Source of the DNA: Polaromonas sp. AER18D-145
Lineage (GTDB): Bacteria; Pseudomonadota; Gammaproteobacteria; Burkholderiales; Burkholderiaceae_C
DNA: 64,000 nucleotides
Reading direction: 5' to 3'
Assembly: GCF_002379095.1 (NCBI RefSeq)
Contig: NZ_NBZV01000015.1
Location: 24,841-88,840, forward strand
Shown: positions 28,276-36,646 of the stretch, one piece after another
Position numbering within the stretch: the stretch's first letter is position 1
Layout of the letters: every line of letters begins with the position of its first letter
The notes under the pieces: model-generated
Databases searched by the model: none
What the model saw: the letters and a program-made list of their open reading frames with translations, nothing else
Told to the model about the DNA's origin: nothing
Made by a program: the position numbers and the translations under genes

Positions 28276-28908
28276 ATGAAAAACCATCGCCGTCACTTTC
28301 TGGGCGTCGCCGCCATCGGGGCGGTGACCCTGCCTTCGCTGGGCCTGGCGCAGCACGCCCCCAGTGGCTCCCGCAGCTCCACGCTGTTGACGGTGGGAGG
28401 GCTGATCGGCAGCGGCAACCGTGGCGCGCTGGATCCGGCCATGGACCGGATGCTGGTGCGGCAGAACATCAGCTTCTCCAAGGCGCGGGTGTTCGACTTT
28501 GCCAGCCTGGCGGCGATGCCGTCCGCCACCATCCAGCCGACCCTGGAATACGACGGCAAGCCGCACACGCTCAAGGGGCCCTTGCTGACCGACGTCATGA
28601 AGGCCTGCGCCGTCACGGTCACGCCGCAGACCCTGTTCAAGCTTTATGCCGTCGACGGATACACGGCCCAGTTGCCGGCCGCCGACGCCACCCACTACCG
28701 GGTGATCGTGGCCACCCACCTGGATGGCCGGCCACTGGCCCTGGGCGGGTTGGGCCCGCTCTGGGTGGTCTACGACGCGGACCGGTTTACGGACACGGCG
28801 GCCAAGCCGCTGTCTGCTCGTTTTGCCTCGAGTCCCTGGGCGACCTATTACATCGATGTGACCGACGGCTGCGGCTGCACTCCCGAGCCGGACAAAAAAA
28901 CAGGCTGA
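28276..28908 (+). CDS. Tat-type secreted molybdopterin-binding-domain-like protein
   Basis: A 210-residue protein. The N-terminus has a twin-arginine motif (NHRRHFLG) and a hydrophobic stretch, suggesting Tat export. The body resembles a reduced oxidoreductase molybdopterin-binding (sulfite oxidase-like) domain, with GPLLTDVMKAC, LKLYAVDGY-type and GGLGPLWVVYDAD segments near 110-180. The Cys in MKAC could be a cofactor ligand but lies in a non-standard place. The C-terminus has a CGC motif. No partner membrane subunit is adjacent. The family assignment is moderate. Confidence 0.65.
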   Translation: MKNHRRHFLGVAAIGAVTLPSLGLAQHAPSGSRSSTLLTVGGLIGSGNRGALDPAMDRMLVRQNISFSKARVFDFASLAAMPSATIQPTLEYDGKPHTLKGPLLTDVMKACAVTVTPQTLFKLYAVDGYTAQLPAADATHYRVIVATHLDGRPLALGGLGPLWVVYDADRFTDTAAKPLSARFASSPWATYYIDVTDGCGCTPEPDKKTG

Positions 28909-28963
28909 AAAGCGTTGAACTCCTTGCTGGACGGGCGCAGGCAGCTAATCAATCCATAGCAAT
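28905..28963 (-). repeat. Family A mini-repeat copy
   Basis: On the minus strand: TTGCTATGGATTGATTAGCTGCCTGCGCCCG, then AGCAAGGAGTT and an A/T-rich end. It marks the left edge of the decay zone. Confidence 0.7.
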
Positions 28964-28989
28964 CGCACAGCCTCCCAGGGCACATCCTT

Positions 28990-29112
28990 CAGGAAGCGCA
29001 CCGCCACTTCCAGCGTCCTGTCGGGCTGGTCGCGCTGCGGTGAATGCCGCAGTCGGGCAGCCCGCAGTTGCATGGTCTGCGGCGCGGCCGGCGCCAGTTC
29101 GCCGAGGTGTGC
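28990..29112 (-). pseudogene. Remnant copy of the 3' end of the alpha/beta hydrolase gene
   Basis: This stretch aligns closely with 30850-30970, the C-terminal code of the hydrolase at 30826-31605, sharing runs such as CGTCCTGTCGGGCTGGTC. It has lost a G and gained a C relative to that gene, shifting the frame across the catalytic His region, so it cannot encode the same protein. Only about 120 bp are kept. It is followed by the partial rsuA copy, so two neighbouring genes have left fragments here. Confidence 0.75.
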
Positions 29113-29269
29113 CATGGGGCCGGCGCGGGCAAGGCGTGCCAGAGTCCGCTGCGTCGATCAGGAAAAGCTGGCCCAGACGCGCGGGCGGCCCCAGAAAGCC
29201 GAGGGGCTGTTGCGCGGTCGGCCATGACCCTGTTCCTGTCCGGCCCGGTGCAATAGGCGTGTGGCAAAC

Positions 29270-29566
29270 CACATGCCATTGCCGGACATTCTTTTCTCTC
29301 GGGGCTTTGGCACGCGGCGCGTCTGCGCCGGCTTGGTTCAACAGGGTTTTGTGGCTGTAGCCGCCGTCCCCTGTACGGAGCAAGCTATGAATTTTGTAGC
29401 GGAGGAGATGAACTTCACGGTCCAGCGCGGGGACTGGAAATACCATGAGAAGTCCTGCCTGATTCTGCACAGGCCGCCCGGTTGCAAGTGTTCGCAAAAA
29501 CCCAGTAGCTACCCGAGCATTTCCACCCTGCTGCCGGCGCCGGATCTGGCCGGTATTGCGGCCTGA
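29270..29566 (+). pseudogene. Truncated partial copy of rsuA (S4 domain only)
   Basis: A 98-codon open frame matching the first 90 codons of rsuA at 27424-27695 at roughly four bases in five, with shared runs such as ACGCGGCGCGTCTGCGCCGGCTTG. It keeps the S4 domain (ILFSRGFGTRRVCAGLV) and ends at LLPAPD just before the catalytic domain would start, then diverges to a stop. The frame has not been broken, so expression as an S4-only protein is possible, but loss of the whole catalytic domain makes a pseudogene more likely. An upstream GTG at 29261 could also start it. Confidence 0.75.
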
Positions 29567-29591
29567 CCGCATTTCATGCACCGTCGCCGGT

Positions 29592-30304
29592 TCAGGTCAG
29601 CCGGTACCCGTTGGCGTGTCTCAATTCGGCCGGACGGCTGTTGGCCTGAATGAGGAAGGCGTCGTGCCACTGACTGGGTATGCCGCTGGAACCGCCATGC
29701 TCGTCATTGGCGGTTTTGAGGCCGCGCATGCGGCGCTGCTGCACCAGCGTCTTTTTCAGGTTGATGCGGGCGGCCTCCACGGCGGCTTCCTCGCGCTTCA
29801 AGTACCTGGCTCTTGACGCCACTTCACCGAGGAATTCGTTGCGAATTTCTGCCGGGCTGGGCAGCCGGCCGGGGTTGACCACGATGTAGGAAATGCCGCA
29901 TTGCGCGAGTAAATTTTCTTTCAGGATACTGCTCTTTCGCGAGAGGCCGAAAGGCTTGGGTACATCGACACAGCCGACAACGTGGCCGTCACTGGCACAC
30001 ACTGAAAACGTGCAATTGGTGTTCTTGAGCAATTCATACAGGTGCCGGCCGTTTTCGCTGGCGTTGGCCGGGTGAAGCGGGTCACCGGCATTTTGATCAT
30101 CACATGATGGTCATCAAAGGTTTCTGCGAGCCAGCGCCAAACCCGCAATTCCTCCGCGTTCACCAGTACCCGCGCATGCAGTGGCCAATGCGCAGGGATA
30201 CGTTGTTTTCCCAGCTTGGCCCAATGTAGCCACAATCCAAACCACAGGCTGAGCATTGCCAGCAGGGACAGCCAGATCAACGCCCATTGCGAATTTTCCG
30301 TCAT
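29592..30304 (-). pseudogene. DUF2726 protein, frameshifted
   Basis: The 5' part starts at ATG 30304, encoding one membrane helix (WALIWLSLLAMLSLWFGLWL) and the DUF2726 start (LVNAEELRVWRWL, DDHHVMIKMPVTRF). The family sequence then continues in another frame from about 30068 (ENGRHLYELLKNTNCTFSVC, DGHVVGCVDVP, LAQCGISYIVV). The shift is near 30065-30080. Read in one frame the product would stop early with an unrelated tail; the two parts together give a normal-looking membrane-anchored DUF2726 protein. A sequencing error is possible, but the location in a zone of decaying gene fragments supports real inactivation. Confidence 0.75.
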
Positions 30305-30825
30305 GTTGTAACCTCCCCGAATACTTACCTATAGTTACAAGTTAAACACTGCTCCTAATTTGCGTGTTTGGAAATAGAAATAATCACAATTTCTTCATAA
30401 AAAAATAGAAATTAACCCTTTATATTTAAAAATTGTGTGGTGTGTATAACAAAAAGGTGTCGAGCGCTTGCTTCATCGTGGCCATCACTCTGGGCGTGTC
30501 CATCGACAGGTAGGCCGGAATCCCCGGCCATTCGGTGCAGGACCCGCATCGCTTCGGACAGGCGCTTTGGCCGGGGAGGGGGTAGCACGCTGGACATTCG
30601 GGTCTTGGCCGCTTGAAGCCAATGGCGAACGGGCGCAATCAGCTGCTGACTTGACAGCGCGCCTTGCAGTCCGCCTGGGTTGGGACGGGGCGGCCGGGCA
30701 TCGGCCGCAGCCGTCCATTTTTCATTGCCTCCTTGTGCCATCACCGGTGATGGGCTCGCAAATCCGGCAGCCATGGTCCTTGCTGAGGCCAATTTCCGCT
30801 GTCCAGACCCCCACCCGATGCGCTT
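30305..30825. other. AT-rich stretch and unassigned low-confidence frames
   Basis: 30310-30460 is markedly AT-rich compared with the rest of the window, with no clear promoter pair. An open frame on the minus strand, 30412-30792 (126 codons), and an overlapping one at 30426-30638 show no family I recognise. The shorter one has four closely placed cysteines (CPAC, CPKRC), which may be chance or a remnant of another lost gene. Confidence 0.3.
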
Positions 30826-31605
30826 CTAACGCATGGGCTGCAAAAAGCCGGCAATGGCTTCCAACGTCCTGTCGGGCTGGTCGCGCTGCGGCGAATGGCC
30901 GCAATCGGGCAGCCGCAATTGCATGGCCTGTGGCGCGGCCAGCGCCAGCTCGTCGAGCTGCGCCAGGGTGCCGTATTCGTCGCCCAGCCCCTGGATGGCC
31001 AGCAGCGGCGCACTGATGCGCCGGCAGTCGGGCCGGATGTCAAAGCTGCGAAAACCGGGCGACAGCCAGACGTCGTTCCATTGCCAGAAAGCGCAGTCCA
31101 CATCGGCATGGTGGCGGGCCAGGCGCACGCGCAGTGCGCCAGACTCGAATGCCGCGGTGGCCTGGGCAATGGCTTGAATCGCGACATCCTCAACCATCAG
31201 GTGCGGCGCCATGACGATGGCGGCGCTCACCGGATGCCGGCTCGCATGGAGCAGGGCGATGCTCGCGCCGTCCGAGTGGCCCAGCAGCACGGGCTGGGCG
31301 ATGCCCTGGCTGGCCAGCAGGGCCGGCAACACCTCCCACGCTTCGCGGTGCATGTAGTCGGGCGCCAGGCGGCCGGCGCCGCGCACATCGGGCACGGCAT
31401 CGGACTGGCCGTAGCCGCGCCGCGAATACACCAGGCCGGCGCGGCCGGTGGCCTGGCAGACTGCTTGCGGCCAGCTGCGGCCGCGCTGGGTCCACAGGCT
31501 GACCGAGCCCAGGCCTTCGTGCAGGAAAACAAGCGGTGCCAGGCCGGCCGAACCGGCGATGGACTGCACTTCAAGCCGTGTGCCGGCGATCTCTACCAAA
31601 TTCAT
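30826..31605 (-). CDS. Alpha/beta hydrolase
   Basis: A 259-residue alpha/beta-hydrolase. Seen: the oxyanion segment FLHEGLGSVSLW near 27-38, the nucleophile elbow GHSDGAS near 109-115 with Ser, and the C-terminal catalytic His in CGHSPQRDQP near 240. ATG 31605 matches the usual strand-1 start (MNLVEIAG); an upstream in-frame extension covers the YncE-like gene in antisense and is discarded. The substrate is unknown; the sequence resembles small-molecule esterases or C-C hydrolases. A fragment of its 3' end is duplicated at 28990. Confidence 0.88.
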   Translation of the reverse strand: MNLVEIAGTRLEVQSIAGSAGLAPLVFLHEGLGSVSLWTQRGRSWPQAVCQATGRAGLVYSRRGYGQSDAVPDVRGAGRLAPDYMHREAWEVLPALLASQGIAQPVLLGHSDGASIALLHASRHPVSAAIVMAPHLMVEDVAIQAIAQATAAFESGALRVRLARHHADVDCAFWQWNDVWLSPGFRSFDIRPDCRRISAPLLAIQGLGDEYGTLAQLDELALAAPQAMQLRLPDCGHSPQRDQPDRTLEAIAGFLQPMR

Positions 31606-31699
31606 CACCGGATCGTAAGGGATGTAAGCGGACCGGGCCCCTGGCGCGTTGATAAAGGCCTGCCGGTAAACTTCCCGGTTGTCCGAAGAAAGCCATTGC

Positions 31700-32695
31700 G
31701 TGAATTTCCCCCTCCGTTTGTTTGCCGCCGTCCTGTGCACCTGCCTGGGCGCAGCCGCTGTTCCGGCCCAGGCCCAGACGCAGACGCAGACCATGCCCCT
31801 GCTGGTGCTCAATTCGCTCAGTGACAGCGTCAGCGTCATCAATCCGGCCGACTGGACGGAAACCCGGCGCATCCCCACCGGCAAGCAGCCGCACCACCTG
31901 TACCTCACACCTGACGAGAAGTCGGTGATCGTGGCCAACGCGCTCTCGGACACGCTGACCTTCATCGACCCCCGGACCGCCGAGGTCCAGCGCGTGGTGC
32001 GCGGCATCATCGATCCCTACCACCTGCGCTTTTCGCCCGACATGAAGTGGTTTGTCACGGCGGCCAACCGGCTCAACCACATCGACATCTACCGCTGGGA
32101 CGGCACCGATGTCACGCTGGTCAAGCGTGTCCCCACCAGCAAGACGCCCAGCCATTTGTGGATAGACAGCAAAAGCACCACGGTGTATTCGTCGATGCAG
32201 GACAGCGACGAGCTGATCGCGATCGACCTGGGCACCCAGACCATCAAGTGGCGCACGCCGACGGGCCTGACGCCCGCCGACGTGTTCGGCACGCCCGATG
32301 ACAAATTCCTGCTGGTCGGACTAACCGGCAGCGACGCGGTCGAGGTTTACGACGTCAGCGGCAAGCAGCCGCAGCGCAGCCGCAGCATCAAGACCGGCGC
32401 GGGTGCCCATGCCTTTCGCGCGCTGGGCGACGGCCGCCATGTGCTGGTCAGCAACCGGGTGGGCAACACCATCAGCAAGATCGACCTGCAGACCATGGCC
32501 GTGGTGGACGTTTACCCGGCGCCTGGCGGACCCGACTGCATGGATGTCTCGCGTGACGGAAAATTCATTTATGTCACCTCGCGCTGGGCGCGCAAACTCA
32601 CGGTGATCGACATGGCCAGCCGCAAGGTGGTGCGCCAGGTCAATGTTGGAAAGAGTCCCCATGGCGTCTGGACGCTGGATCACGCGCCTAGATAG
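31700..32695 (+). CDS. YncE-like beta-propeller repeat protein
   Basis: A 331-residue secreted protein. A signal peptide covers about residues 1-26 (ending PAQAQ). The rest is a seven-bladed propeller of YVTN/40-residue repeats, with recurring units such as LNSLSDSVSVINP, VANALSDTLTFIDP, VSNRVGNTISKIDL and VTSRWARKLTVIDM. Such proteins bind ligands or partners in the periplasm; enzymatic residues are not apparent. The start is GTG 31700 with GAAGAAAG upstream; a TTG 21 bp earlier is possible. It is divergent from the hydrolase and followed by a repeat B block. Confidence 0.85.
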   Translation: MNFPLRLFAAVLCTCLGAAAVPAQAQTQTQTMPLLVLNSLSDSVSVINPADWTETRRIPTGKQPHHLYLTPDEKSVIVANALSDTLTFIDPRTAEVQRVVRGIIDPYHLRFSPDMKWFVTAANRLNHIDIYRWDGTDVTLVKRVPTSKTPSHLWIDSKSTTVYSSMQDSDELIAIDLGTQTIKWRTPTGLTPADVFGTPDDKFLLVGLTGSDAVEVYDVSGKQPQRSRSIKTGAGAHAFRALGDGRHVLVSNRVGNTISKIDLQTMAVVDVYPAPGGPDCMDVSRDGKFIYVTSRWARKLTVIDMASRKVVRQVNVGKSPHGVWTLDHAPR

Positions 32696-32905
32696 GCCCC
32701 CACGGTTGCTCACTTCGTGTAGCTCCCGAGGCCTTGCAGGCCGCGGCTCGCCGGAGGCTTCGCCTCTGTCGCCTGTCCAAGGCTGCGCAGGCAGCTTTGG
32801 AGCCGCAGGCTCCAGCCCCTCGGGGGCCGCTGCGCCTGCGGCCCGGCCCTTCGGCAAGCTCAGGACAGGCCAAGGCCGGTTCCGCGGCCCCGGCTTGAAG
32901 GGGAG
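32695..32905 (+). repeat. Family B repeat block with an embedded family C motif
   Basis: Begins GGCCCCCACGGTTGCTCACTTCGTG directly after the propeller gene stop and continues with nested GC-rich palindromes (CTTGCAGGCCGCGGC, CTCGGGGGCCGC). A family C element, CCTTCGGCAAGCTCAGGACAGG, is at 32848-32869. It fills the gap up to the family A copy that starts the next gene. Confidence 0.7.
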
Positions 32906-32924
32906 GGCTCTGCGGCCGTTCGTT

Positions 32925-33755
32925 ATGCTGTTGACTGCTACGTTTTTTATAGCTTCTGGCGCCCGTTCGGCATGGGCTGAAGGCTGTTTTGATGTGCAAG
33001 GAAAGCCCGGAAAGCCGCTGTACCTCACGCTGGACACGGGTCACATGGACGTGGCGCCGCTGATCGCGGACATCCTTGCCAAACACCAGGTCAAGGTCAC
33101 TTTTTTTGCCGCCAACGAGCGCACAAAAACCGGGGACGGCAGCCTGGGAGCGGCCTGGGCGCCCTGGTGGAAGGCGCGCGCCGCCGAAGGCCACGAATTC
33201 GCCTCCCACACCTGGGACCACAGCTACTGGCGCGCCGACCTGCGGCCGGCGACGGGCGGGCCGACGCAGTTCCGGATCAAACCGTCGGCCGGCCCGTCCG
33301 AAGGCCGGGAGTTCACCTGGACGGCTGCGCAGTACTGCGAAGAGATCGGCCGTGCCGGCGCGCGGCTGGAGGCCATCACCGGCAGGAAGCCGCTACCGCT
33401 GTTCCGGGCGCCGGGCGGCAAGACCTCGCCGGCCTTGATGGCGGCGGCCAAGGCCTGCGGTTATGAGCATGTGGGCTGGTCGCCCGCCGGCTTTCTGGGC
33501 GACGAATTGCCCAGCGGCCAATACCCCAACGACCTGCTGCTGAAAAAGGCATTGCGCGATATCCGGCCGGGCGACATCCTGCTGGCCCACCTCGGCATCT
33601 GGTCGCGCCAGGACCCCTGGGCGCCCGCCGTGCTGGAGCCGCTGATCGTCGGGCTGAAAGAGCGCGGCTTCTGTTTTGCGACGCTGCGCGAGCACCCGCG
33701 CTACAAGGCCTGGGTTGCTGTCAGCCGGCCCGTGACGGCGCCCGCGGCAAAATAG
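32925..33755 (+). CDS. Secreted polysaccharide deacetylase
   Basis: A 276-residue NodB-type carbohydrate esterase. Motifs: LTLDTGHMD near 32-40 (first catalytic/metal Asp), SHTWDHSYW near 95-103 (metal His pair), RAPGG near 165-169, and the C-terminal LLAHLGIW near 223. The N-terminal signal peptide (MLLTATFFIASGARSAWA) is encoded by a family A mini-repeat (32932-32992), so the export signal appears to have been acquired from the repeat. ATG 32925 is the first start that gives a credible signal peptide; a longer frame only adds repeat B sequence. It probably removes acetyl groups from a cell-wall or exopolysaccharide glycan in the periplasm. Confidence 0.85.
   Translation: MLLTATFFIASGARSAWAEGCFDVQGKPGKPLYLTLDTGHMDVAPLIADILAKHQVKVTFFAANERTKTGDGSLGAAWAPWWKARAAEGHEFASHTWDHSYWRADLRPATGGPTQFRIKPSAGPSEGREFTWTAAQYCEEIGRAGARLEAITGRKPLPLFRAPGGKTSPALMAAAKACGYEHVGWSPAGFLGDELPSGQYPNDLLLKKALRDIRPGDILLAHLGIWSRQDPWAPAVLEPLIVGLKERGFCFATLREHPRYKAWVAVSRPVTAPAAK
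32932..32992 (+). repeat. Family A mini-repeat encoding a signal peptide
   Basis: GCTACGTTTTTTATAGCTTCTGGCGC, then ATGGGCTGAAGGC and TTTTGAT. This is nearly the same as the 8257 copy, and it is read through in frame as the signal peptide of the deacetylase. Confidence 0.8.
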
Positions 33756-33759
33756 CACC

Positions 33760-34728
33760 ATGGACAGCTTGATCAACGCGGTGGGCAACGGCTTTTCTGC
33801 CGTGCAGCAATGGCTGTTCGAGGCTGTGGTGCAGCCGGCCCTGTTCGCGCTGGGCCTGGCCAACCTGCTGGAGGACGCCTTCCTGGGGACGGCCTGGCTC
33901 CTGGTCGGTGTCATCCAGATCCTGGTGCTGCTGGTGGTGTTTGGCCCGCTGCAGCGCTGGCGCCCGGTCGAGCCGGTGCAGGACCACGCAGCCATCCGCA
34001 CCGACATCCTCTACACCCTGATCCACCGGCTGGGCCTGTTCCGCATCGCCTTGTTTTTGACGCTGGAGCCGGTGTTTGACGACCTGTTTGGTGTCCTGCG
34101 CACCGCCGGCTACGGCACTTCTCACCTCGACCAGCTCTGGCCCGGCGTCACCGATGGCGCGGTGGCCAGCTTCCTGATCTACCTGGTGGCGTTTGACTTG
34201 CTGGGCTACTGGATTCACCGCGGCCAGCACCAACTGGATGTCTGGTGGCGCCTGCACTCGCTGCACCACGCGCAGCGCCAGATGACGATGTGGAGCGACA
34301 ACCGCAACCACCTGCTCGACGACATCGCGGTCGACTGCCTGCTGGTGCTGGCCGCGCAGCTGATCGGTGTGGCGCCCGGGCAGTTCATCGCCATCGTCGC
34401 GCTGACCCAGCTCAGCGAAAGCCTGCAGCATGCCAATGTGCGGCTCTGGTTCGGGCAGGTGGGCGAGCGCCTGTGGGTCAGCCCGCGTTTCCACCGGATG
34501 CACCACAGCATAGGCATCGGCCATGAGCCGGCGGGCAACAACACGGCCAGGGGCCACAACTTCGGAGTCTTGCTGCCCTGCTGGGACGTGTTTTTCGGCA
34601 CCGCCAACTTCGAGCATCGTTACGACCCGACCGGCGTACGCGACCAGGTCGAGCAGTCGCGCGATTACGGCCGCGGTTTCTGGTCGCAGCAGTGGCTGGG
34701 GCTCAAACGGCTGGTGGGACTGGCCTGA
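33760..34728 (+). CDS. Sterol desaturase/fatty acid hydroxylase family protein
   Basis: A 322-residue membrane di-iron enzyme. Hydrophobic segments lie near 20-60, 85-110, 140-165 and 195-225. The histidine clusters are HRGQH near 158-162, HSLHH near 171-175 and HRMHH near 249-253, with a later GHNFG near 270. It is expected to hydroxylate or desaturate a lipid at the inner membrane. It starts 4 bp after the deacetylase stop and is probably in one operon with it and the EI24 gene. The substrate cannot be told from sequence. Confidence 0.88.
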   Translation: MDSLINAVGNGFSAVQQWLFEAVVQPALFALGLANLLEDAFLGTAWLLVGVIQILVLLVVFGPLQRWRPVEPVQDHAAIRTDILYTLIHRLGLFRIALFLTLEPVFDDLFGVLRTAGYGTSHLDQLWPGVTDGAVASFLIYLVAFDLLGYWIHRGQHQLDVWWRLHSLHHAQRQMTMWSDNRNHLLDDIAVDCLLVLAAQLIGVAPGQFIAIVALTQLSESLQHANVRLWFGQVGERLWVSPRFHRMHHSIGIGHEPAGNNTARGHNFGVLLPCWDVFFGTANFEHRYDPTGVRDQVEQSRDYGRGFWSQQWLGLKRLVGLA

Positions 34729-34765
34729 AGCCGCAGCAGTCACCGTGGCGGGTTATCCTCAGGCC

Positions 34766-35692
34766 ATGAACAAGCTTCTTGATTCGTTCTGGCGCGCAAC
34801 CATGTACTGCCTGCACCCCCGGGTGATTGCGCTGTCGTTCTTGCCGCTGATCATCATGGTCGTCATCTCACTCGGGCTCGGTTATTTTTTCTGGGAAGAC
34901 GCCCTGGCCGCCGTGCGCAGTGGCCTGGAAAGTTATGAGCTGCTGAGCACCATGGTGCGCTGGCTCGAGGGCCTGGGGCTGGGCAACCTGCGGGTGGTGC
35001 TGGCGCCGGCGCTGCTGCTTTTCATGGCCATCCCCGTGATTGTGATTGCCGCGCTGCTGTTTGTCGCGATGCTGATGACGCCGGCCATGGTGGCGCTGGT
35101 GGCCGAGCGCCGCTTCCCGCTGCTGGAGCGGAAGAAGGGCGGCTCGCTTGTGGCCAGCCTGTTCTGGTCGCTCAGCTCCACCCTGCTGGCGGCCATCGCG
35201 CTGGTCGTCTCGATGCCGCTGTGGCTGGTCCCGCCGCTGATACTGATCCTGCCGCCGCTGATCTGGGGCTGGCTGACCTACCGCGTGATGGCCTACGACG
35301 CGCTGGTCGACCATGCGAGTGCCGAAGAGCGGCGCGAGATCTTTCGCCTCCACCGCGGCAGCCTGCTCGGCATCGGCGTGCTCAGTGGCTACCTGGGCGC
35401 CGCACCCAGCCTGATCTGGGCCTCGGGCGCGATGTTTGTCGCCATGGCGCCCATCCTGGTGCCGGTGGCGATCTGGATCTACACCCTGGTGTTTGCTTTT
35501 TCATCCCTCTGGTTTTCCCATTACTGCCTCGCGGCGCTGGAGCAGCTTCGCAAGCAGAACAATGCCCTGGTCCCCGATCCCCTTGCGCAGGATGCTATTG
35601 AAACGATAGCGGATGGCGTCCTGCCCGCAGGCCCCGCTGGGCCTGCGCCGACACTCGAGGCGCCGGGCGGCCAGCCCGGTTCCCTGTCATGA
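34766..35692 (+). CDS. EI24-domain membrane protein
   Basis: A 308-residue integral membrane protein with about six hydrophobic helices (near 22-44, 75-105, 130-155, 155-175, 205-225 and 230-255). The EI24/CysZ-like fold is suggested by FWRATMYCLHPRVIALSFLP at the start and the cytoplasmic LTYRVMAYDALVDHAS segment near 170. The C-terminal tail includes DAIETIADGVLPAGPAG, which is encoded by a family A mini-repeat. It follows the desaturase-like gene by 37 bp. Role unknown; sulfate transport is the CysZ function but no cys genes are nearby. Confidence 0.8.
   Translation: MNKLLDSFWRATMYCLHPRVIALSFLPLIIMVVISLGLGYFFWEDALAAVRSGLESYELLSTMVRWLEGLGLGNLRVVLAPALLLFMAIPVIVIAALLFVAMLMTPAMVALVAERRFPLLERKKGGSLVASLFWSLSSTLLAAIALVVSMPLWLVPPLILILPPLIWGWLTYRVMAYDALVDHASAEERREIFRLHRGSLLGIGVLSGYLGAAPSLIWASGAMFVAMAPILVPVAIWIYTLVFAFSSLWFSHYCLAALEQLRKQNNALVPDPLAQDAIETIADGVLPAGPAGPAPTLEAPGGQPGSLS
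35591..35635 (+). repeat. Family A mini-repeat inside the EI24 gene tail
   Basis: ATGCTATTGAAACGATAGCGGATGGCG, then CCTGCCCGCAGGCC. It is in frame and forms most of the protein's last 30 codons. Confidence 0.55.
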
Positions 35693-35708
35693 CTTTTCTG
35701 GTTTTTCC

Positions 35709-36641
35709 ATGACCACACACTTCGGACTCATCATCGTCGGTGACGAAATCCTGTCGGGCAAACGCGCCGACAAACACCTGCCCAAGGTGATTGAACTGCT
35801 GGCCGCGCGCGGCCTGCCGCTCAGTTATGCCGACTACGTGGGCGACGACCCCGAACGCATCACGGCCACGCTGGCGCGCGCCTTCGCCGCCGCACGCGCC
35901 ACGGGGGATGTGGTCTTCTGCACCGGTGGCATTGGCGCGACACCGGACGACCACACCCGCCAGTGCGCTGCGCGGGCGCTGGGCGTAGAGCTGGCGCTGC
36001 ATCCCGAGGCCGAGCGCCTGATCCGGGAGCGCATGCAGGACATCGCCAGGGAGCAGGGCGTGCCCTATGAGCCGGACCGGCACGACAACATCCACCGCCT
36101 GAACATGGGCATGTTTCCGGCAGGCGCTGAGATCATTCCCAACCCCTACAACAAGATCCCCGGCTTCAGCTGCTTTGCGGATTCTTTAGTCCAGCCGGGG
36201 CCGCGGAACGGGCTTCGCCCGGCCGCAGGCGCAGCGGCCCCTTTACACGTGAAAGGGGCAGGGAGTGGCCGCAGGCTCGAAGTGAGCGACCGTGGGGGCG
36301 TCCATTTCCTGCCGGGTTTTCCTGTCATGGCCTGGCCGATGATGGCGTGGCTGCTGGACATGCACTATGCCGGCTTGCACCAAAAATTGGCCAACCTGGA
36401 AAAGTCGGTGATTGTGATGGGGTCCATGGAGGCTGCGTTGACGCCGCTGATGCTCGACATCGAGGCCCGCCACAGCGGGGTCAAGGTGTTCAGCTTGCCC
36501 AGCGTGGACCACCCCGAGTACGGCCGGCACATCGAGCTGGGCGTCAAGGGCGCACCCGATGCCGTCAACTCGGCCTACCCGGCGCTGCTTGCGGGGCTGC
36601 ACACTTTTAATGCCAAGCTTGGCCCCGAATTGGTGCGTTAA
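35709..36641 (+). CDS. MoCF-binding-domain protein of the CinA N-terminal type, with an in-frame repeat insertion
   Basis: A 310-residue stand-alone molybdopterin-binding-type (MoaB/CinA N-terminal) domain. Seen: LIIVGDEILSGKRAD near 8-22, VVFCTGGIGATPDDHT near 67-82, and later PGFPVMAWPM near 203 and SVDHPEYGRHIELGVKG near 275. Between IPGFS and VHFLPGFP, where relatives have only a few residues, about 40 extra codons read through a family B repeat (36175-36300), rich in Gly, Arg, Pro and Ala. The inserted part probably loops out. Function may be nucleotide-related like CinA; no C-terminal deamidase domain is present. Confidence 0.85.
   Translation: MTTHFGLIIVGDEILSGKRADKHLPKVIELLAARGLPLSYADYVGDDPERITATLARAFAAARATGDVVFCTGGIGATPDDHTRQCAARALGVELALHPEAERLIRERMQDIAREQGVPYEPDRHDNIHRLNMGMFPAGAEIIPNPYNKIPGFSCFADSLVQPGPRNGLRPAAGAAAPLHVKGAGSGRRLEVSDRGGVHFLPGFPVMAWPMMAWLLDMHYAGLHQKLANLEKSVIVMGSMEAALTPLMLDIEARHSGVKVFSLPSVDHPEYGRHIELGVKGAPDAVNSAYPALLAGLHTFNAKLGPELVR
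36175..36300 (-). repeat. Family B repeat inserted in frame in the CinA-like gene
   Basis: Includes CCAGCCGGGGCCGCGG, GGGCTTCGCCCGGCCGCAGGCGCAGCGGCCCC and, at the far end, CGACCGTGGGGGCG, which match the outer parts of family B units elsewhere in the window. Confidence 0.7.
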
Positions 36642-36646
36642 TTAAT

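Noticed and set aside
28146..29360. A 417-codon plus frame covering the molybdopterin-like gene in another frame
   Set aside because: It conflicts with the better Tat-signal frame at 28276-28908 and has no domain.
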